A DNA stretch of 64,000 nucleotides from Pseudomonas japonica (GTDB lineage Bacteria > Pseudomonadota > Gammaproteobacteria > Pseudomonadales > Pseudomonadaceae). The notes below the pieces were generated by a model. It was not told where the DNA came from. It did no database searches and saw only the letters and a program-made list of their open reading frames with translations. Below, in pieces: positions 10,671 to 19,658 of this stretch. Both the position numbers and the translations under genes were made by a program. The stretch covers positions 1-64,000 of the forward strand of contig NZ_FZOL01000006.1 in assembly GCF_900188455.1 (NCBI RefSeq). Direction: 5' to 3'. Position 1 is the first letter of the stretch, and every line of letters starts with the position of its first letter.

Positions 10671-12857
10671 TCAGAAGGTCTGCCCGAGATTCAGATACAC
10701 CGCCTTCTGATCCTCGCTGTTGAATCCATAACTGAAACTCAACGGCCCCAAGGGCGTATCGAAGCCGAGGAAGATGCTCGCGGCATTGATGTAGCCACTG
10801 TCGAATTCGTTGTCGTTGTTCCACACCCGTCCGCGTTCCAGCGACCCGCCCAGGTACAACGGGAAATCCAGCGGCAGATAGGCCCGTGGCGTCAGCCGCC
10901 GGTAATACACCACCCGCGCCAGGCTCAGGTTCTGTCCCGACAGCGAGTTCTGGCGGAACCCCGACAACTGCCGTGCGCCGCCCATCACCATGCTCGAGAT
11001 CACCACCTCGGCATCGTCCAGTGTGCGTCCGTAGCGTCCGCCCAGGACGAAGGTGTCCGGGCCACTGCTCAGCGCCTTGTCCAGCTTGAGATCCCACTGC
11101 CGATAGCGCTGGTCCGAACCCAGGTCCGGCTCGAACTGGCGCAGGGTCAGGCGGATGTCTTCGCCACCGTGGGGAAAGTAGACGTTGTCCAGGGTGTCGA
11201 ACGAGTACTTCAACTCGTAGAAGCCTTCGTTGAAGCTGACCTTGGGCAGGTCCTGATCGCCGACTCGCACCTCGGCCTGGCCCCAGGCCTGGCCGACGCC
11301 AAGGCGCACTTCGCCGCTGGTGCCGATCTGCCGACCGACGTTGAGGCCGAAACCGTAGCGTTCCAGGCGGTATTCGGCGACGGGGTCGTTGTCCAGGGTC
11401 GCTTCGATGTTCTGTGAGCCAAGGTTGAGGAACGGCGCGATGAAGTAGCGCGAGCCGGCGTCCAGCGGCTGGTAGAACTCACTGTACAGCTCCTGCAGGT
11501 CACCGATCTGCGCCCGCGTCAGCCATTCCGCGCCGAGCTGATTGATGCCGTTGACCCGATAGCTCGCACCGAGGTTGAAGGCACTGTCGCCGCGCATGTC
11601 ATCCGACAGGTTCAGGCCCAGGCGCAGGTAGTCGGTGCCGCCAGTACGGCCGCGGGCGTTGATCACCAGGCTGTGCTCCTTGCCCTTGTGCACCACGCGG
11701 TACTGCACCCGGTCGAAATAGTCCAGGCCATACAGGGTGCCCATGTCGGTCTGCAGGCGACCCAGGTCCAGTGGCTCGCCGACGGGCTGGCGGATGTAGT
11801 AGCGGATCACGTCGTCGCTGACCTTGGAGTCGTTCTCGATGCGGATCGCGGTGATCAGCGGCGTGCGCTGGTCGGGTGAGCGCGCCACCGCCAGCTGGAG
11901 GTCGCCTTCGGGCGGGCGCAGGGCGACGAGGCGGTTATCGAGGATGCGGGTGGCGCGATAGCCGGCCTCCATCATTTCCTCGGCACGGCCGAAGTCAGTG
12001 GCACTGATGCTGGCCAGCGGCGGCTGGATCAGGATATCCTCGCGCCGCAGCGCCGCCAGTTGTTCCTCGGAGTTGCGTCGGGTCATCAGGGTGATGGACT
12101 GGTTGAGCACATCGACCACCGTGCCCAGTTGCTTGCGATTGCGCAGCGGCGTGCCGATATCGACGACGATGGCCACGTCGACCCCCATCTCACGGACGAT
12201 ATCCAGCGGAATGTTGTCGACCATACCGCCGTCCACCAGCAGCCGGCCGTCCAGTTCCACCGGGGCGAATACCGCCGGGATCGACATGCTGGCGCGGATC
12301 ACCTGGGGCAGGTGACCGCGGTTGAACACCACTTTCTCGCCGCTGGCGATATCGGTGGCGACGGCACGGAACGGGATCGGCAACTTGTCGAAATCCCGGG
12401 TATCGCTGGTATGTGCCAGCAGGCTTTCCAGCAACAGCGCCAGGTTCTGCCCCTGGATCACCCCCAGCGGCAGGCCGAGACTGCCGTCATCGCGGAAACT
12501 GATCTTCTGCTTGACCAGGAAGTCGCGGTCGTCCTGCTTGCGCCGGAACGGGATGTCCTTGCGCGGCGGGGCGTCGGACAGGGCCTGCTGCCAGTCGATG
12601 CTGCGCGCCAGTTTTTCCAGCTCCTCGACCTTGTAGCCGGAGGCATAGAGTCCGCCGATCACCGCGCCCATGCTGGTACCGGCGATCGCGTCGATCTTCA
12701 CGCCCTGTTCCTCCAGGGCCTTGAGCACGCCGATATGGGCCAGGCCGCGGGCGGCGCCGCCGGACAGGACCAGGCCGACCTTGGGCCGGGCGGCCTCGGC
12801 GGCGAACAGGGAAAACGGCACAACGGCCAGAAGCAGGCTCAACAACAGACGGCGCAT
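10671..12857 (-). CDS. plpD: Type Vd autotransporter, patatin-like phospholipase PlpD
   Basis: An outer-membrane/secreted lipase of 728 aa, the same length as I recall for P. aeruginosa PlpD. Order: Sec signal peptide (1-20), patatin domain with oxyanion motif GGAARG (33-38), nucleophile motif GTSMG (Ser62) and a DGG motif for the dyad aspartate (near 205-215), then a POTRA domain (about 320-400) and a 16-strand beta-barrel ending in a C-terminal phenylalanine. The ATG at 12857 starts the signal peptide; an upstream in-frame ATG adds 33 residues with no signal character. The gene is divergent from the SelW-like gene across a 67-bp shared promoter region. Confidence 0.92.
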   Translation of the reverse strand: MRRLLLSLLLAVVPFSLFAAEAARPKVGLVLSGGAARGLAHIGVLKALEEQGVKIDAIAGTSMGAVIGGLYASGYKVEELEKLARSIDWQQALSDAPPRKDIPFRRKQDDRDFLVKQKISFRDDGSLGLPLGVIQGQNLALLLESLLAHTSDTRDFDKLPIPFRAVATDIASGEKVVFNRGHLPQVIRASMSIPAVFAPVELDGRLLVDGGMVDNIPLDIVREMGVDVAIVVDIGTPLRNRKQLGTVVDVLNQSITLMTRRNSEEQLAALRREDILIQPPLASISATDFGRAEEMMEAGYRATRILDNRLVALRPPEGDLQLAVARSPDQRTPLITAIRIENDSKVSDDVIRYYIRQPVGEPLDLGRLQTDMGTLYGLDYFDRVQYRVVHKGKEHSLVINARGRTGGTDYLRLGLNLSDDMRGDSAFNLGASYRVNGINQLGAEWLTRAQIGDLQELYSEFYQPLDAGSRYFIAPFLNLGSQNIEATLDNDPVAEYRLERYGFGLNVGRQIGTSGEVRLGVGQAWGQAEVRVGDQDLPKVSFNEGFYELKYSFDTLDNVYFPHGGEDIRLTLRQFEPDLGSDQRYRQWDLKLDKALSSGPDTFVLGGRYGRTLDDAEVVISSMVMGGARQLSGFRQNSLSGQNLSLARVVYYRRLTPRAYLPLDFPLYLGGSLERGRVWNNDNEFDSGYINAASIFLGFDTPLGPLSFSYGFNSEDQKAVYLNLGQTF

Positions 12858-12924
12858 CGTGATTCTCGGAACCAGGGGCAAACCGCTAGTATAAGCGCCA
12901 CACATTTTGTTTGAGGTTGTTGCC

Positions 12925-13206
12925 GTGAGCGCGTCGAAGCCGGAAATCGTCATCACCTACTGCACCCAGTGCCAATGGCTGCTGCGTGCCGCCTGGCTTG
13001 CCCAGGAACTGCTCAGCACCTTCAGCGATGACCTCGCCAGGGTGGCGCTGGAGCCCGCCACCGGGGGCAATTTCCGCATCACCTGCGACGGCGTGCAGAT
13101 CTGGGAGCGCAAGGCCGATGGCGGCTTCCCGGAAGCCAAGGTGCTCAAGCAGCGGGTGCGTGACCGGATCGATCCGCAGCGCGATCTGGGCCACAACGAT
13201 CGTTAA
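12925..13206 (+). CDS. SelT/SelW/SelH (Rdx) family protein
   Basis: A 93-aa thioredoxin-fold protein with a redox CxxC (CTQC, residues 13-16). Here Cys replaces the selenocysteine of the animal proteins; there is no in-frame TGA. Eukaryotic members act in thiol redox control, but the bacterial role is unproven. The GTG at 12925 is chosen because GAGG lies 8 bases upstream and the homologous region starts there. The stop overlaps the end of the convergent EamA gene by 4 bases. Confidence 0.88.
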   Translation: MSASKPEIVITYCTQCQWLLRAAWLAQELLSTFSDDLARVALEPATGGNFRITCDGVQIWERKADGGFPEAKVLKQRVRDRIDPQRDLGHNDR

Positions 13207-14084
13207 TGCTCGGCGGCCGCCTTGCGCGTCTCGCTGCTGGCGGCAAGGCGACTGGAGATGACGATGGCGAAGATGATCAGCGCGCCACCGACCAGCATGC
13301 GTGGCGTCGGCGTTTCGGCGAAGAGCATCCAGGCGACGGCGATCCCGTAGATCGGCTCCATGGCGAACACCACCGCGGCGGTGCGCGCCTTGATCACGCC
13401 CAGCGCGGCGACGAACAGGCTGTGCGCGACACCGGTGCAGAACACCCCGAGCAGGCCTATCCACAGCCAGTCCAGCGGTGCTACCTGGCCCAACATCGGC
13501 GCGGCGAAGGGCACCAGGCACAAGGCGACCACCAGGTTCTGGCACATGGCTGCCTGCACTGCCGGAATCCTGCCGGAGCCGGCGCGGTTGGTCAGTGACA
13601 GCAGGGAAAACAGCAGTCCGGACAGCAGCGACCAGAGCAGGCCGCCAGTGGCCTCGCTGGCCAGGTCGAACGCCGGTGTGACCAGCACCAGGCCGGTGCT
13701 GACCAGGCCCACCAGAAGCAGTTCGTTCGCGCGGATCCGCTCCCGGAACAGCAGGCCTTCGAGCAGCACGGTAAAGGCCGGGAAACTGGCGAACCCAAGC
13801 GTTGCGATGGCCACGCCGGCGACCTTCACCGCGATGAAGAAGCTCACCCAGTGCCCGGCCAGCAGCACGCCGCCCAGCGCCAGGCGCCGCCAGTCCCTGC
13901 CTTGCAGAGGTGTCCAGCCCGGTCCGGCGAGACGGGCGAACAGACCGAGGGCAAGCACGGCGAAGGCGGCACGGCCGAACACGATGATCGCGGGCGAGGC
14001 GCTGGCGAGCTTGCCGAAGACGCCGGTCAGGCCGAAGAACAGCGCGCCGATATGCAGGGCGCCGAGGGCGGTGCGGTGGTTCAT
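13203..14084 (-). CDS. EamA/DMT-superfamily transporter
   Basis: An inner-membrane exporter of the drug/metabolite transporter superfamily, 293 aa, with ten predicted transmembrane helices in two repeated EamA halves (about 5-135 and 145-280). The substrate cannot be read from sequence; relatives export amino acids and metabolites. It starts with ATG at 14084. Its neighbour upstream on the same strand is an AraC regulator 78 bases away, which might control it, but this is only positional. Confidence 0.87.
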   Translation of the reverse strand: MNHRTALGALHIGALFFGLTGVFGKLASASPAIIVFGRAAFAVLALGLFARLAGPGWTPLQGRDWRRLALGGVLLAGHWVSFFIAVKVAGVAIATLGFASFPAFTVLLEGLLFRERIRANELLLVGLVSTGLVLVTPAFDLASEATGGLLWSLLSGLLFSLLSLTNRAGSGRIPAVQAAMCQNLVVALCLVPFAAPMLGQVAPLDWLWIGLLGVFCTGVAHSLFVAALGVIKARTAAVVFAMEPIYGIAVAWMLFAETPTPRMLVGGALIIFAIVISSRLAASSETRKAAAEH

Positions 14085-14162
14085 GACAGTCCTTGATGAG
14101 TCGGGAAACAGCGCGGCCAGTCTAAGGCGCCTGGCGCGGCGCTGTCTGTCGCGATCCTCGCG

Positions 14163-14927
14163 TCAGTTGTCGCCGGACTCGCGGCGCAGCGCGCCGGGGC
14201 TGCGACCGAAGGCCTTGAGCATGGCGGCGGCGAAGGCGCTCTGGGAACTGTAGCCGACCCGGCTGGCGATCTCGCCGATAGGCAGTGTGCTGCCTTGCAG
14301 CAGTTGCCGAGCGCGCAGCAGGCGGCGCTGGCGGATGTAGTCCATGGGCGTGATGCCGCGCTCGGCCATGAAGCGCGCGTGCAGGCGAGCGCTGGACAGG
14401 CCGGCGAGACGCGCCAGGTCAGCGACCTGCAGCGGATAGGCGGCGTACTGCTCGATATGCGTATCGAAGGCCGCGTAGGGCAGTTGCCGTTGCGCCAGCG
14501 GCACCGCGCTGGCGCTGTTCAGGCTGGCGAGCAGGAGCACCGCGCCCTGGCGGGCGATCAGCGGGTCGCCGACCGGACTGTGCGCCAGCCAGTCCACCAG
14601 TTGCTGCTGGCGGCTGTCCAGCAGCAAGGGGCCGGGGCGTTCGAGCAGGCGCTGGCACGCGGCGCTGCGCTCACCCAGGCTCTGCGCCAGCCAGTTGTCG
14701 GCGGGCACATCGAGGACCAGGCAGTGGCTGCCGGCATCGCTGCCGCAGGTGTGATGGGCGCCGGCCGGGATCACCATGAGGTCCTGGCGCTCGATGCGTC
14801 CACCGCGTCCTTCCACCTCGAAATCCAGGCGCCCGCGCAGACCGAAGACCAACTGCGGGTGTTCGTGGGCGTGGGCGATCAGGTCGTCGCGGTAGTGGCG
14901 CAGGGAAAGGATCGAACCGCCGCTCAT
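14163..14927 (-). CDS. AraC-family regulator with N-terminal cupin
   Basis: A transcription factor with a cupin-like sensor domain (histidines in the AHAHEHPQ motif, about residues 20-28) and two C-terminal AraC helix-turn-helices (about 150-250, with the IASRVGYSSQSAFAAAMLKAFG signature region). The effector is unknown. The chosen ATG at 14927 gives 254 aa. Upstream in-frame ATGs at 14996 and 15005 are also possible, none with a clear ribosome site. The gene is divergent from the phosphoesterase gene and just upstream of the EamA transporter. Confidence 0.82.
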   Translation of the reverse strand: MSGGSILSLRHYRDDLIAHAHEHPQLVFGLRGRLDFEVEGRGGRIERQDLMVIPAGAHHTCGSDAGSHCLVLDVPADNWLAQSLGERSAACQRLLERPGPLLLDSRQQQLVDWLAHSPVGDPLIARQGAVLLLASLNSASAVPLAQRQLPYAAFDTHIEQYAAYPLQVADLARLAGLSSARLHARFMAERGITPMDYIRQRRLLRARQLLQGSTLPIGEIASRVGYSSQSAFAAAMLKAFGRSPGALRRESGDN

Positions 14928-15058
14928 CGTGCTGTGTCCGCAGAGGGGTAAAGGCACACAGTGTACGCCCTGGCGCTTGTCATGGGATTGCCGCATGGCT
15001 GTCATGGGCGATTCACCGCGGCTTGGCAAGCTCGCCGAAAGCCCGCCGGAGCCAGCCC

Positions 15059-15877
15059 ATGAACAGTGCCGCGTCGATCAAGCCCACGCGCAAGCAGCGC
15101 GTGCGCACCTTGTGGATTTCCGACGTGCACCTGGGCACCCGGGATTGCCAGGCCGAACACCTGTCGCAGTTTCTCAAGCGCTACCACGCCGACCGCATCT
15201 ACCTGGTCGGCGACATCATCGACGGCTGGAAGCTGCGCGGCGGCATGTACTGGCCGCAGGCCCACACCAACGTGATCCGCCGCCTGCTGACCATGAGCAA
15301 GCGCGGCACCGAAGTGATCTACGTCACCGGCAACCACGACGAATTCCTGCGCCGTTACTCCAAGCTGATCCTCGGCAACATCCACCTGGTGGACCAGGCC
15401 GAGCACCTTACCCTCGACGGCCGTCGCCTGCTGGTGATCCACGGCGACCAGTTCGACGTCATCACCCGCTATCACCGCTGGCTGGCGTTCCTCGGCGATT
15501 CGGCCTACGAATTCACCCTTACGCTCAACCGCTGGCTCAACTACTGGCGCGCGCGCTATGGCTACGGCTATTGGTCGCTGTCGGCGTACCTGAAGCACAA
15601 GGTCAAGACCGCGGTGAACTTCATCAGCGACTTCGAGGAGGCGATCGCCCACGAGTGCGTGAAGCAGGGCTTCCACGGGGTGGTGTGCGGGCATATCCAC
15701 CATGCCGAGATCCGCAAGGTAGGGGAGGTGGATTACCTCAATTGCGGGGATTGGGTGGAGTCCTGCACGGCGCTGATCGAGCACTGGGACGGCCATATCG
15801 AGCTGTATCGGCTGGCGGATGACCAGGCGCGGCAGGTGCAGGAGGAGGCGCGGGTCGCCGAGTCCGTGCAAGGCTGA
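15059..15877 (+). CDS. LpxH-like metallophosphoesterase
   Basis: A calcineurin-type phosphoesterase of 272 aa related to UDP-2,3-diacylglucosamine pyrophosphatases. All metal-binding motifs are visible: SDVHLG (near residue 22), GDIIDGW (near 50), GNHDE (near 89), H-x-D (IHGDQFD) and CGHIHH (near 215). It is longer than canonical LpxH (about 240 aa), so it is best called LpxH-like; lipid A synthesis is possible but unproven. The ATG at 15059 has GGAG seven bases upstream. An in-frame ATG at 15023 adds a basic stretch without homology. Confidence 0.87.
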   Translation: MNSAASIKPTRKQRVRTLWISDVHLGTRDCQAEHLSQFLKRYHADRIYLVGDIIDGWKLRGGMYWPQAHTNVIRRLLTMSKRGTEVIYVTGNHDEFLRRYSKLILGNIHLVDQAEHLTLDGRRLLVIHGDQFDVITRYHRWLAFLGDSAYEFTLTLNRWLNYWRARYGYGYWSLSAYLKHKVKTAVNFISDFEEAIAHECVKQGFHGVVCGHIHHAEIRKVGEVDYLNCGDWVESCTALIEHWDGHIELYRLADDQARQVQEEARVAESVQG

Positions 15878-15918
15878 CGGGCCTCATCGCTGCGGTTCGG
15901 CGCCCCGCCAGGTCAGCT

Positions 15919-16230
15919 TCAGAAGCTGACCTTCCCCCGCAACATGTCGCGGTACATCACGAAATCCCCCAGCAAGCTGTAGAACGGATGGCTGAAGGTA
16001 GCCGGCCGGTTCTTCTCGAAGAAGAAATGCCCGATCCAGGCAAATCCATATCCCGCGAATGGCACCGCCAGCAGCAATAGCCATTGGCCGCTGGCGATGG
16101 TGTAGGCGAGCAGGGCGATCACCAGGGTGGTGCCGACGAAGTGCAGGCGACGGCAGGCCGGATTGGCGTGTTCGTTGAGGTAGTACGGGTAGAACTGCGC
16201 AAAGCTGTCGAACTGTCGAGGACTTGCCAC
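15919..16230 (-). CDS. Mpo1-like (DUF962) membrane protein
   Basis: A 103-aa protein of the DUF962/Mpo1-like family with two transmembrane segments (about 35-52 and 55-72) and the conserved histidine motif WIGHFFFEKNRPATF. The yeast relative Mpo1 is an Fe-dependent fatty-acid alpha-oxidation dioxygenase, but the short bacterial forms are uncharacterised. It is a single gene, convergent with the phosphoesterase gene. Confidence 0.82.
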   Translation of the reverse strand: MASPRQFDSFAQFYPYYLNEHANPACRRLHFVGTTLVIALLAYTIASGQWLLLLAVPFAGYGFAWIGHFFFEKNRPATFSHPFYSLLGDFVMYRDMLRGKVSF

Positions 16231-16374
16231 GGGTGAGGTGCCTCCTTGTTATTGTCTGTTTTCTGAATCGTACGGCGTGGAGCCTGAACCGAGTCTAGAG
16301 TCAGTAGCTGTATCAGCAAGTGACAATAGGCGCCACTTTAGTATCCTTGCGTCTTACCCAAACCAGAGCCAGCC

Positions 16375-17448
16375 ATGAGCGAGAGAACCACGTCAGCAAG
16401 CTGGGCCTCGGGGATTGTCAAGGCTCTCGAACTGGAAGGACTGGACTGTCCGGCCCTCTTCAACAAGCTCGGCCTGGACTTCGCCGCGCTCAGCGACCCC
16501 GATGCCCGCTTCACCCAGGATTCCATGACCCGCCTCTGGCAACTCGCCGAGGACCTGTCCGGCAATCGCGCCATCGGCCTGAACATGTCCCGGGTGGTCA
16601 GGCCGGCGTCGTTTCATGTGGTCGGCTATGCGCTGATGTCCAGCCGTACCCTGGCCGAAGGCTTCGAGCGCCTGGTGCGCTACCAGCGGATCATCGCCGA
16701 AAGCTCCGACCTGAGTTTCCTGCTCGGTCCGGAAGGGCATGCGCTGATCCTGACCGTGCACGGCGATCACCTGCCGCCGACCCGGCACAGCTCGGAGGCA
16801 TCGCTGGCCTGCGCTCTGTCGCTGTGCAGCTGGCTCAGCGGGCGCACGATCCAGCCACGCCGGGTGCTGATCCAGGGGCCGCAACCCGAGGATATCGAGC
16901 CGTACAGGACCGCCTTCCACTCACCCCTGACCTTCAGCGCGTCCTATGACGCGATCATCTTCGATCCCGTCGACCTGCAGTCGCCCCTGCCCACGGCCAA
17001 CGAGGCCATGGCGCGGTTGCACGATCGTTTCGCGGGGGAATATCTGGCGCGTTTCTCGGAAAGCCGCGTCACCCATCGCGCGCGGCAGGTCCTGTGCCGG
17101 GTGTTGCCGCAAGGCGAGCCCAAGCGCGAGCTGGTGGCCCAGGCGTTGCACCTGTCCCAGCGCACCTTGCAGCGCCGCCTGCAGGAGGAGGGCACCAGTT
17201 TCCAGGCGTTGCTCGACGACACTCGTCGCGAACTGGCCGAGCAGTATCTCGCCCAACCCGGCATGACCTTGCTGGAAACCGCCTATCTGCTGGGGTTCGC
17301 CGATCCGAGCAATTTCTTCCGCGCCTTTCGCCGCTGGTTCGATGTCACGCCGGGCGAGTACCGTGCCCGGCGCCATGGCCTGAACCAGGGCGAGGCCGAA
17401 GCCCTCAGTGACGCCAGAACGCCGGCATGCACAGAACCAGTACGGTGA
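16375..17448 (+). CDS. AraC-family regulator, OruR/ArgR-like architecture
   Basis: A 357-aa transcription factor with an N-terminal arabinose-binding-type sensor domain (about 20-205) and a C-terminal AraC HTH pair (about 235-335; motifs LVAQALHLSQRTLQRRLQ and AYLLGFADPSNFFRAFRRW). This layout is seen in regulators of amino acid and fatty acid use. Target and ligand are unknown. The last 44 bases overlap the convergent trkH gene, so the C-terminal tail (past residue 342) is encoded opposite trkH. Confidence 0.85.
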   Translation: MSERTTSASWASGIVKALELEGLDCPALFNKLGLDFAALSDPDARFTQDSMTRLWQLAEDLSGNRAIGLNMSRVVRPASFHVVGYALMSSRTLAEGFERLVRYQRIIAESSDLSFLLGPEGHALILTVHGDHLPPTRHSSEASLACALSLCSWLSGRTIQPRRVLIQGPQPEDIEPYRTAFHSPLTFSASYDAIIFDPVDLQSPLPTANEAMARLHDRFAGEYLARFSESRVTHRARQVLCRVLPQGEPKRELVAQALHLSQRTLQRRLQEEGTSFQALLDDTRRELAEQYLAQPGMTLLETAYLLGFADPSNFFRAFRRWFDVTPGEYRARRHGLNQGEAEALSDARTPACTEPVR

Positions 17449-18862
17449 TGATCTCCAGGCGACCGAGCAGCATGCCGCCCGCCAGGATCCACTTGGCCGC
17501 GTCCGGCAGTGTCGCGAAGTTGCCCGCCGGGCCGATGGTCTCGCCCAGGCCCGGGCCGACGCCGGACACGGTACTGGCGGCGCCGGTCAGGGCGGTCATC
17601 CAGTCGACCCCGAGCAGCGACAGCAGCAGGGCGATCCCGCAGATGGTGATGGCGAAGAAGAACGAGAAGGTCAGGATCGAACGGACGATCTCTTCGTCGA
17701 GACGGTGACCGTTGTACTTCTGCTTGATCACCGCGCGCGGGTGGATCAGCTGGTTCAGCGAGGCCTTGAGCAGGATGTAGGCGACCTGGAAGCGGAAGAT
17801 CTTGATGCCGCCGGCGGTGGAGCCGGAGCAGCCGCCGATGAAGCCCAGGTAGAAGAACAGCATCAGCGAGAAGTTGCCCCACAGGCTGTAGTCGCCGAGG
17901 GCGAAGCCGGTGGTGGTGACCACCGAGGTGACGTTCAGGGCGACGTGGCGCAGGGCGTCGAGCCAGTGCAGCTTGGTGGTGGCCCAGTACCAGGTGCCGA
18001 GCACGATCCAGGTCACCACCAGCAACAGGAGCAGGCCCTGGACCTGCTGGTCCCTGATCAGCGCCTTGCGGTTGCCGCGCAGGGTCGCGACGTACAGGGT
18101 GAAGGGCACGCTGCCGAGGATCATCACCACCACCGCGACCCAGTGCACCGCCGGCTGGTCCCACTTGGCCAGGGACAGGTCCGAGGTGGAGAAACCGCCG
18201 GTGGAAATCGCCGACATGGCGTGGTTGATCGCGTCGAACACGCTCATCCCCGCCCACCAGAAGGCCAGGCTGCCGACGATGGTGATGGCGATGTACACCA
18301 GGACGATCGACTTGGCCACCATGTGCGAGCGCGGCATGACCTTTTCCGAGCGGTCCGAGGATTCGGTCTGGAACAGGCGCATGCCACCGATGCGCAGCAG
18401 CGGCAGGATCGCTACCGCCATGCCGATGAAGCCGATACCGCCGAGCCAGTGCAGCAGCGAGCGCCACATGAGGATGCCCGGCGACATGTCGTCCAGGCCG
18501 CTGAGCACGGTGGCGCCGGTGGCAGTGATGCCGGACATGCTTTCGAAGAAGGCGTCGGTGTAGCTGATGTGCTGGGTCAGGAGAAACGGCAGGGCGGCGA
18601 AGATGCACACCACCAGCCAGCTGCTCACCGTCAGCAGGTACATGTCCCGCGGGCGCAGGTGCACGTGGGCCGGACGCCCCGGCACGACCAGGGCGAGGCC
18701 GGCGACGAAGGTGATCAGGCTCGACCAGAGGAACGACGGCATGTCGCCGGTGCGCTCGAAGATGACCAGCGTCGCCATGGGGACGGTCATGCTGATCGCC
18801 AGGGTGATCAGGAAGATGCCGATAATGAAACCGATGATCCTTAAGGTCGGCAACGCCACCAT
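17405..18862 (-). CDS. trkH: TrkH-family potassium uptake protein
   Basis: The membrane channel subunit of the Trk K+ uptake system, 485 aa, with four M1-P-M2 repeats. Selectivity-filter loops can be seen as TATGATV (near 112), STGGFS (near 221), TTGFALG (near 315) and VSGVGPG (near 434). It works with the cytoplasmic NAD-binding protein TrkA, which is not in this window. The gene is convergent with and overlaps the AraC gene by 44 bases, and is divergent from the nitroreductase gene. Confidence 0.93.
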   Translation of the reverse strand: MVALPTLRIIGFIIGIFLITLAISMTVPMATLVIFERTGDMPSFLWSSLITFVAGLALVVPGRPAHVHLRPRDMYLLTVSSWLVVCIFAALPFLLTQHISYTDAFFESMSGITATGATVLSGLDDMSPGILMWRSLLHWLGGIGFIGMAVAILPLLRIGGMRLFQTESSDRSEKVMPRSHMVAKSIVLVYIAITIVGSLAFWWAGMSVFDAINHAMSAISTGGFSTSDLSLAKWDQPAVHWVAVVVMILGSVPFTLYVATLRGNRKALIRDQQVQGLLLLLVVTWIVLGTWYWATTKLHWLDALRHVALNVTSVVTTTGFALGDYSLWGNFSLMLFFYLGFIGGCSGSTAGGIKIFRFQVAYILLKASLNQLIHPRAVIKQKYNGHRLDEEIVRSILTFSFFFAITICGIALLLSLLGVDWMTALTGAASTVSGVGPGLGETIGPAGNFATLPDAAKWILAGGMLLGRLEIITVLVLCMPAFWRH

Positions 18863-18991
18863 GTACTCAGCCCTGACTCGAAACGGAAGGGCGCCATTCT
18901 ACCTGTGGTCCTTTTTAAGTAAACGTCGCAGTGGCGTTTGCGTGGTCGGGCACTAGAATGAGGGTCCATTTTTTCCACTGGAGGGTAGCCG

Positions 18992-19546
18992 ATGGAGGCT
19001 CTCGACGCTTTGCTCAACCGTGTTTCCGTTCCGCGCCTGACCGAGCCCGCGCCCAACGCCGCGCAGCGCGAGGGCTTGTTCCAGGCGGCCCTGCGCGCGC
19101 CGGATCATGGTCAACTGCGACCGTGGCGCTTCCTCACCGTCGAAGGCGAGGCGCGGGTCAAGCTGGGTGAGCTGTTCGCCGAGGCGGTGGCGCAGAAGGG
19201 CGACGCCGACCAGGCCGCGCTGGACAAGGCGCGCGCCATGCCGATGCGCGCACCGTTGCTGGTGTTGGTGATCGCCCGGACCCGCGAGCATTTCAAGGTG
19301 CCGGTCTCCGAGCAACTGCTGGCGGCGGGCTGCGCGGCCCATGGCATCCTGATCGCGGCCCATGCCCAGGGCATCGGCGCGGTGTGGCGCACCGGGGACA
19401 TGGCCTATTCGGCGCATGTGGCCAAGGGGCTGGGGCTGGAGGAGGGTGAGGAACTGATCGCCTTCCTCTACCTCGGTACGCCGATCAGCGAGCCGCGCAC
19501 GGCGCCGGTGCTGAAGACCGAGGATTTCGTCAGCGCCTGGGGCTGA
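18992..19546 (+). CDS. Nitroreductase-family protein (YdjA-like)
   Basis: An FMN-dependent oxidoreductase of 184 aa in the compact YdjA group. The FMN phosphate-binding motif R-A-P-D-H and the downstream motif GIGAVWRTG are visible. The physiological substrate is unknown. ATG at 18992 is preceded by GGAGG. A TAGAAT -10-like element at 18954-18959 lies in the region shared with divergent trkH. Confidence 0.87.
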   Translation: MEALDALLNRVSVPRLTEPAPNAAQREGLFQAALRAPDHGQLRPWRFLTVEGEARVKLGELFAEAVAQKGDADQAALDKARAMPMRAPLLVLVIARTREHFKVPVSEQLLAAGCAAHGILIAAHAQGIGAVWRTGDMAYSAHVAKGLGLEEGEELIAFLYLGTPISEPRTAPVLKTEDFVSAWG

Positions 19547-19564
19547 CTGACCGGTGGGGCCTCA

Positions 19565-19636
19565 TCGCGGGCAACGCCCGCTCCTACAGGTATCGCGGGC
19601 AACGCCGAACCCTGTGGGAGCGGGCGTTGCCCGCGA
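19565..19636. repeat. REPIN (paired inverted REP elements)
   Basis: Two 26-bp REP palindromes face each other (19565-19590 and 19611-19636), differing at one base. Each has the Pseudomonas core GCGGGCAACGCCCGCTCC. They lie between the nitroreductase gene and the convergent sensor kinase gene. Confidence 0.88.
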
Positions 19637-19658
19637 CAAGGTTCTCAAGGTTTCCACA

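Noticed and set aside
17408..18844. 478-codon plus-strand frame opposite trkH
   Set aside because: His/Gln/Asp-rich shadow of a membrane protein gene, without hydrophobic core or motifs.
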